From: an uncultured Chitinophagaceae bacterium
GTDB taxonomy: Bacteria; Bacteroidota; Bacteroidia; Chitinophagales; Chitinophagaceae
Length of the DNA: 5,669 bases
Assembly: GCA_937900675.1 (NCBI GenBank)
Contig: CALCEA010000076.1
Coordinates: 1 to 5,669 of the forward strand
Direction of reading: 5' to 3'
A program made the position numbers and the translations under genes. This document shows positions 4,941 through 5,669 of the stretch, one piece after another; position 1 is the first letter of the stretch, and every line of letters begins with the position of its first letter. The notes under the pieces are model-generated. The model did not search any database. It saw only the letters and a program-made list of their open reading frames with translations, and was not told where the DNA came from.

Positions 4941-5669
4941 TTAATGTCCACCTTTTGCTTCAGCATCTTCATAATTAATTCCTTGTTTCTTTAATATTCC
5001 TTTTACTGCGATAGCAAAAATTAAAATATAAGTGAAACAAGCAACTGGCACCCAGAATGAGTTATGAATACCATAACCTGGTTGATCCAAATGAGATGAT
5101 TGTAAGAAGTCAGATAATTTACCTTGAATAGGTGGAATGATACCACCACCCAAGATCATCATAATTAAGAATGCTGCACCCTGTGTTGTGTATTTACCAA
5201 TACCTGCAATAGATAATGCAAAAATAGAAGGCCACATAATAGAACATGCAATACCTCCCGTTAAGAATGCATAAATCGCTAAATCTCCTTTAGAGAAAAT
5301 ACCTACTAACATAGATGCCACACCGATTAAACTAAAGATTAATAAGGTTTTTGCTGGTTTATCTTGGCTTAAGAAGAAGGCAATGATTTGAATAAAAATA
5401 CAAACGATATACATGTATAATGGAGTCATATCGTATTGTGCAATACTATTAACGCCAATTACAATTCCGAAAGCCACTAATGGAACAATGATAGTTAAGA
5501 TCTTATTGGTTTGTTTTTTGAATTCAAATGCAGAAATCGCGCCAGTCCATCTACCAATCATCATACTACCCCAATACATAGAAATATAAGGAGCAATTTT
5601 AGAAGAAGGGATACTTCCAAAATCTGCTTGTTTTAATAATTCACCTAAGTTAGAACCAATCGCTACTTC
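4941..5669 (-). CDS. FucP-type sugar/H+ symporter (MFS), C-terminal part (5' partial)
   Basis: The reading frame is open to the window edge; 242 residues are visible and the true start lies outside. The first visible residues, E-V-A-I-G-S, and Y-W-G-S-M-M-I-G-R (32-40) match the start of the second half of Bacteroidota sugar permeases annotated as glucose/galactose or L-fucose transporters. G-G-G-I-I-P-P (174-180) before G-K-L-S-D is the family's helix 11 motif. Likely membrane segments lie near 27-46, 57-74, 81-101, 108-125, 131-154, 164-183 and 205-226. The pair at 57-101 has no counterpart in the classical 12-helix FucP layout as I recall it. The hydrophilic tail ends in E-A-K-G-G-H. The protein sits in the inner membrane and would import a hexose with protons. 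The kinase gene follows 27 bases downstream, so glucose is the best guess, not a demonstrated substrate. Confidence 0.9.
   Translation of the reverse strand, partial: EVAIGSNLGELLKQADFGSIPSSKIAPYISMYWGSMMIGRWTGAISAFEFKKQTNKILTIIVPLVAFGIVIGVNSIAQYDMTPLYMYIVCIFIQIIAFFLSQDKPAKTLLIFSLIGVASMLVGIFSKGDLAIYAFLTGGIACSIMWPSIFALSIAGIGKYTTQGAAFLIMMILGGGIIPPIQGKLSDFLQSSHLDQPGYGIHNSFWVPVACFTYILIFAIAVKGILKKQGINYEDAEAKGGH

Noticed and set aside
5577..5579. ATG as start of the sugar transporter
   Set aside because: The same frame continues upstream for 30 more codons to the window edge with family-typical residues (E-V-A-I-G-S), so this methionine is internal and the gene is truncated by the window.

Overview
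The window looks like ordinary core chromosome from an AT-rich, Gram-negative member of the Bacteroidota, possibly a Chitinophagaceae-like lineage (the family is a guess). Four things point there: no clear Shine-Dalgarno sequences before the starts, promoter boxes of the TAnnTTTG type, a Kdo-phosphate phosphatase that implies lipopolysaccharide, and protein sequences that read like Bacteroidota versions of their families. No mobile element, tRNA, rRNA, CRISPR array or phage gene is visible. Coding density is very high, and the longest gene-free stretches are under 100 bases.

Left block, + strand (1-2450): five closely spaced genes that look like one transcription unit. They are the 3' end of a [2Fe-2S] ferredoxin gene, iscX, kdsC, a UbiA-family membrane prenyltransferase and a Maf nucleotide pyrophosphatase. 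Gaps are 5 to 26 bases. The first two genes belong to Fe-S cluster assembly; the other three serve envelope or lipid synthesis and nucleotide-pool or cell-division housekeeping. kdsC and the prenyltransferase appear to start with GTG and TTG.

Middle (2452-3922): an OsmC-family gene on the - strand converges on maf with a single base between the stop codons. It diverges from lipA (lipoyl synthase, + strand) across a 91-base region holding a mirror-image pair of likely -7 promoter boxes. lipA ends at a strong hairpin with A/T flanks that should terminate transcription from both sides.

Right block, - strand (3963-5669): a FucP-type sugar/proton symporter (5' end outside the window) followed after 27 bases by a ROK-family sugar kinase. 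Together they form a plausible sugar import and phosphorylation pair, probably for glucose or a related hexose. The kinase lacks the three zinc-binding cysteines usual in ROK proteins, and the transporter carries what looks like two extra membrane segments in its C-terminal half.

I found no convincing evidence of a new biological system. The most useful leads are the altered ROK zinc site, the extra transporter helices, the unknown substrate of the prenyltransferase, and the compact convergent and divergent gene junctions.
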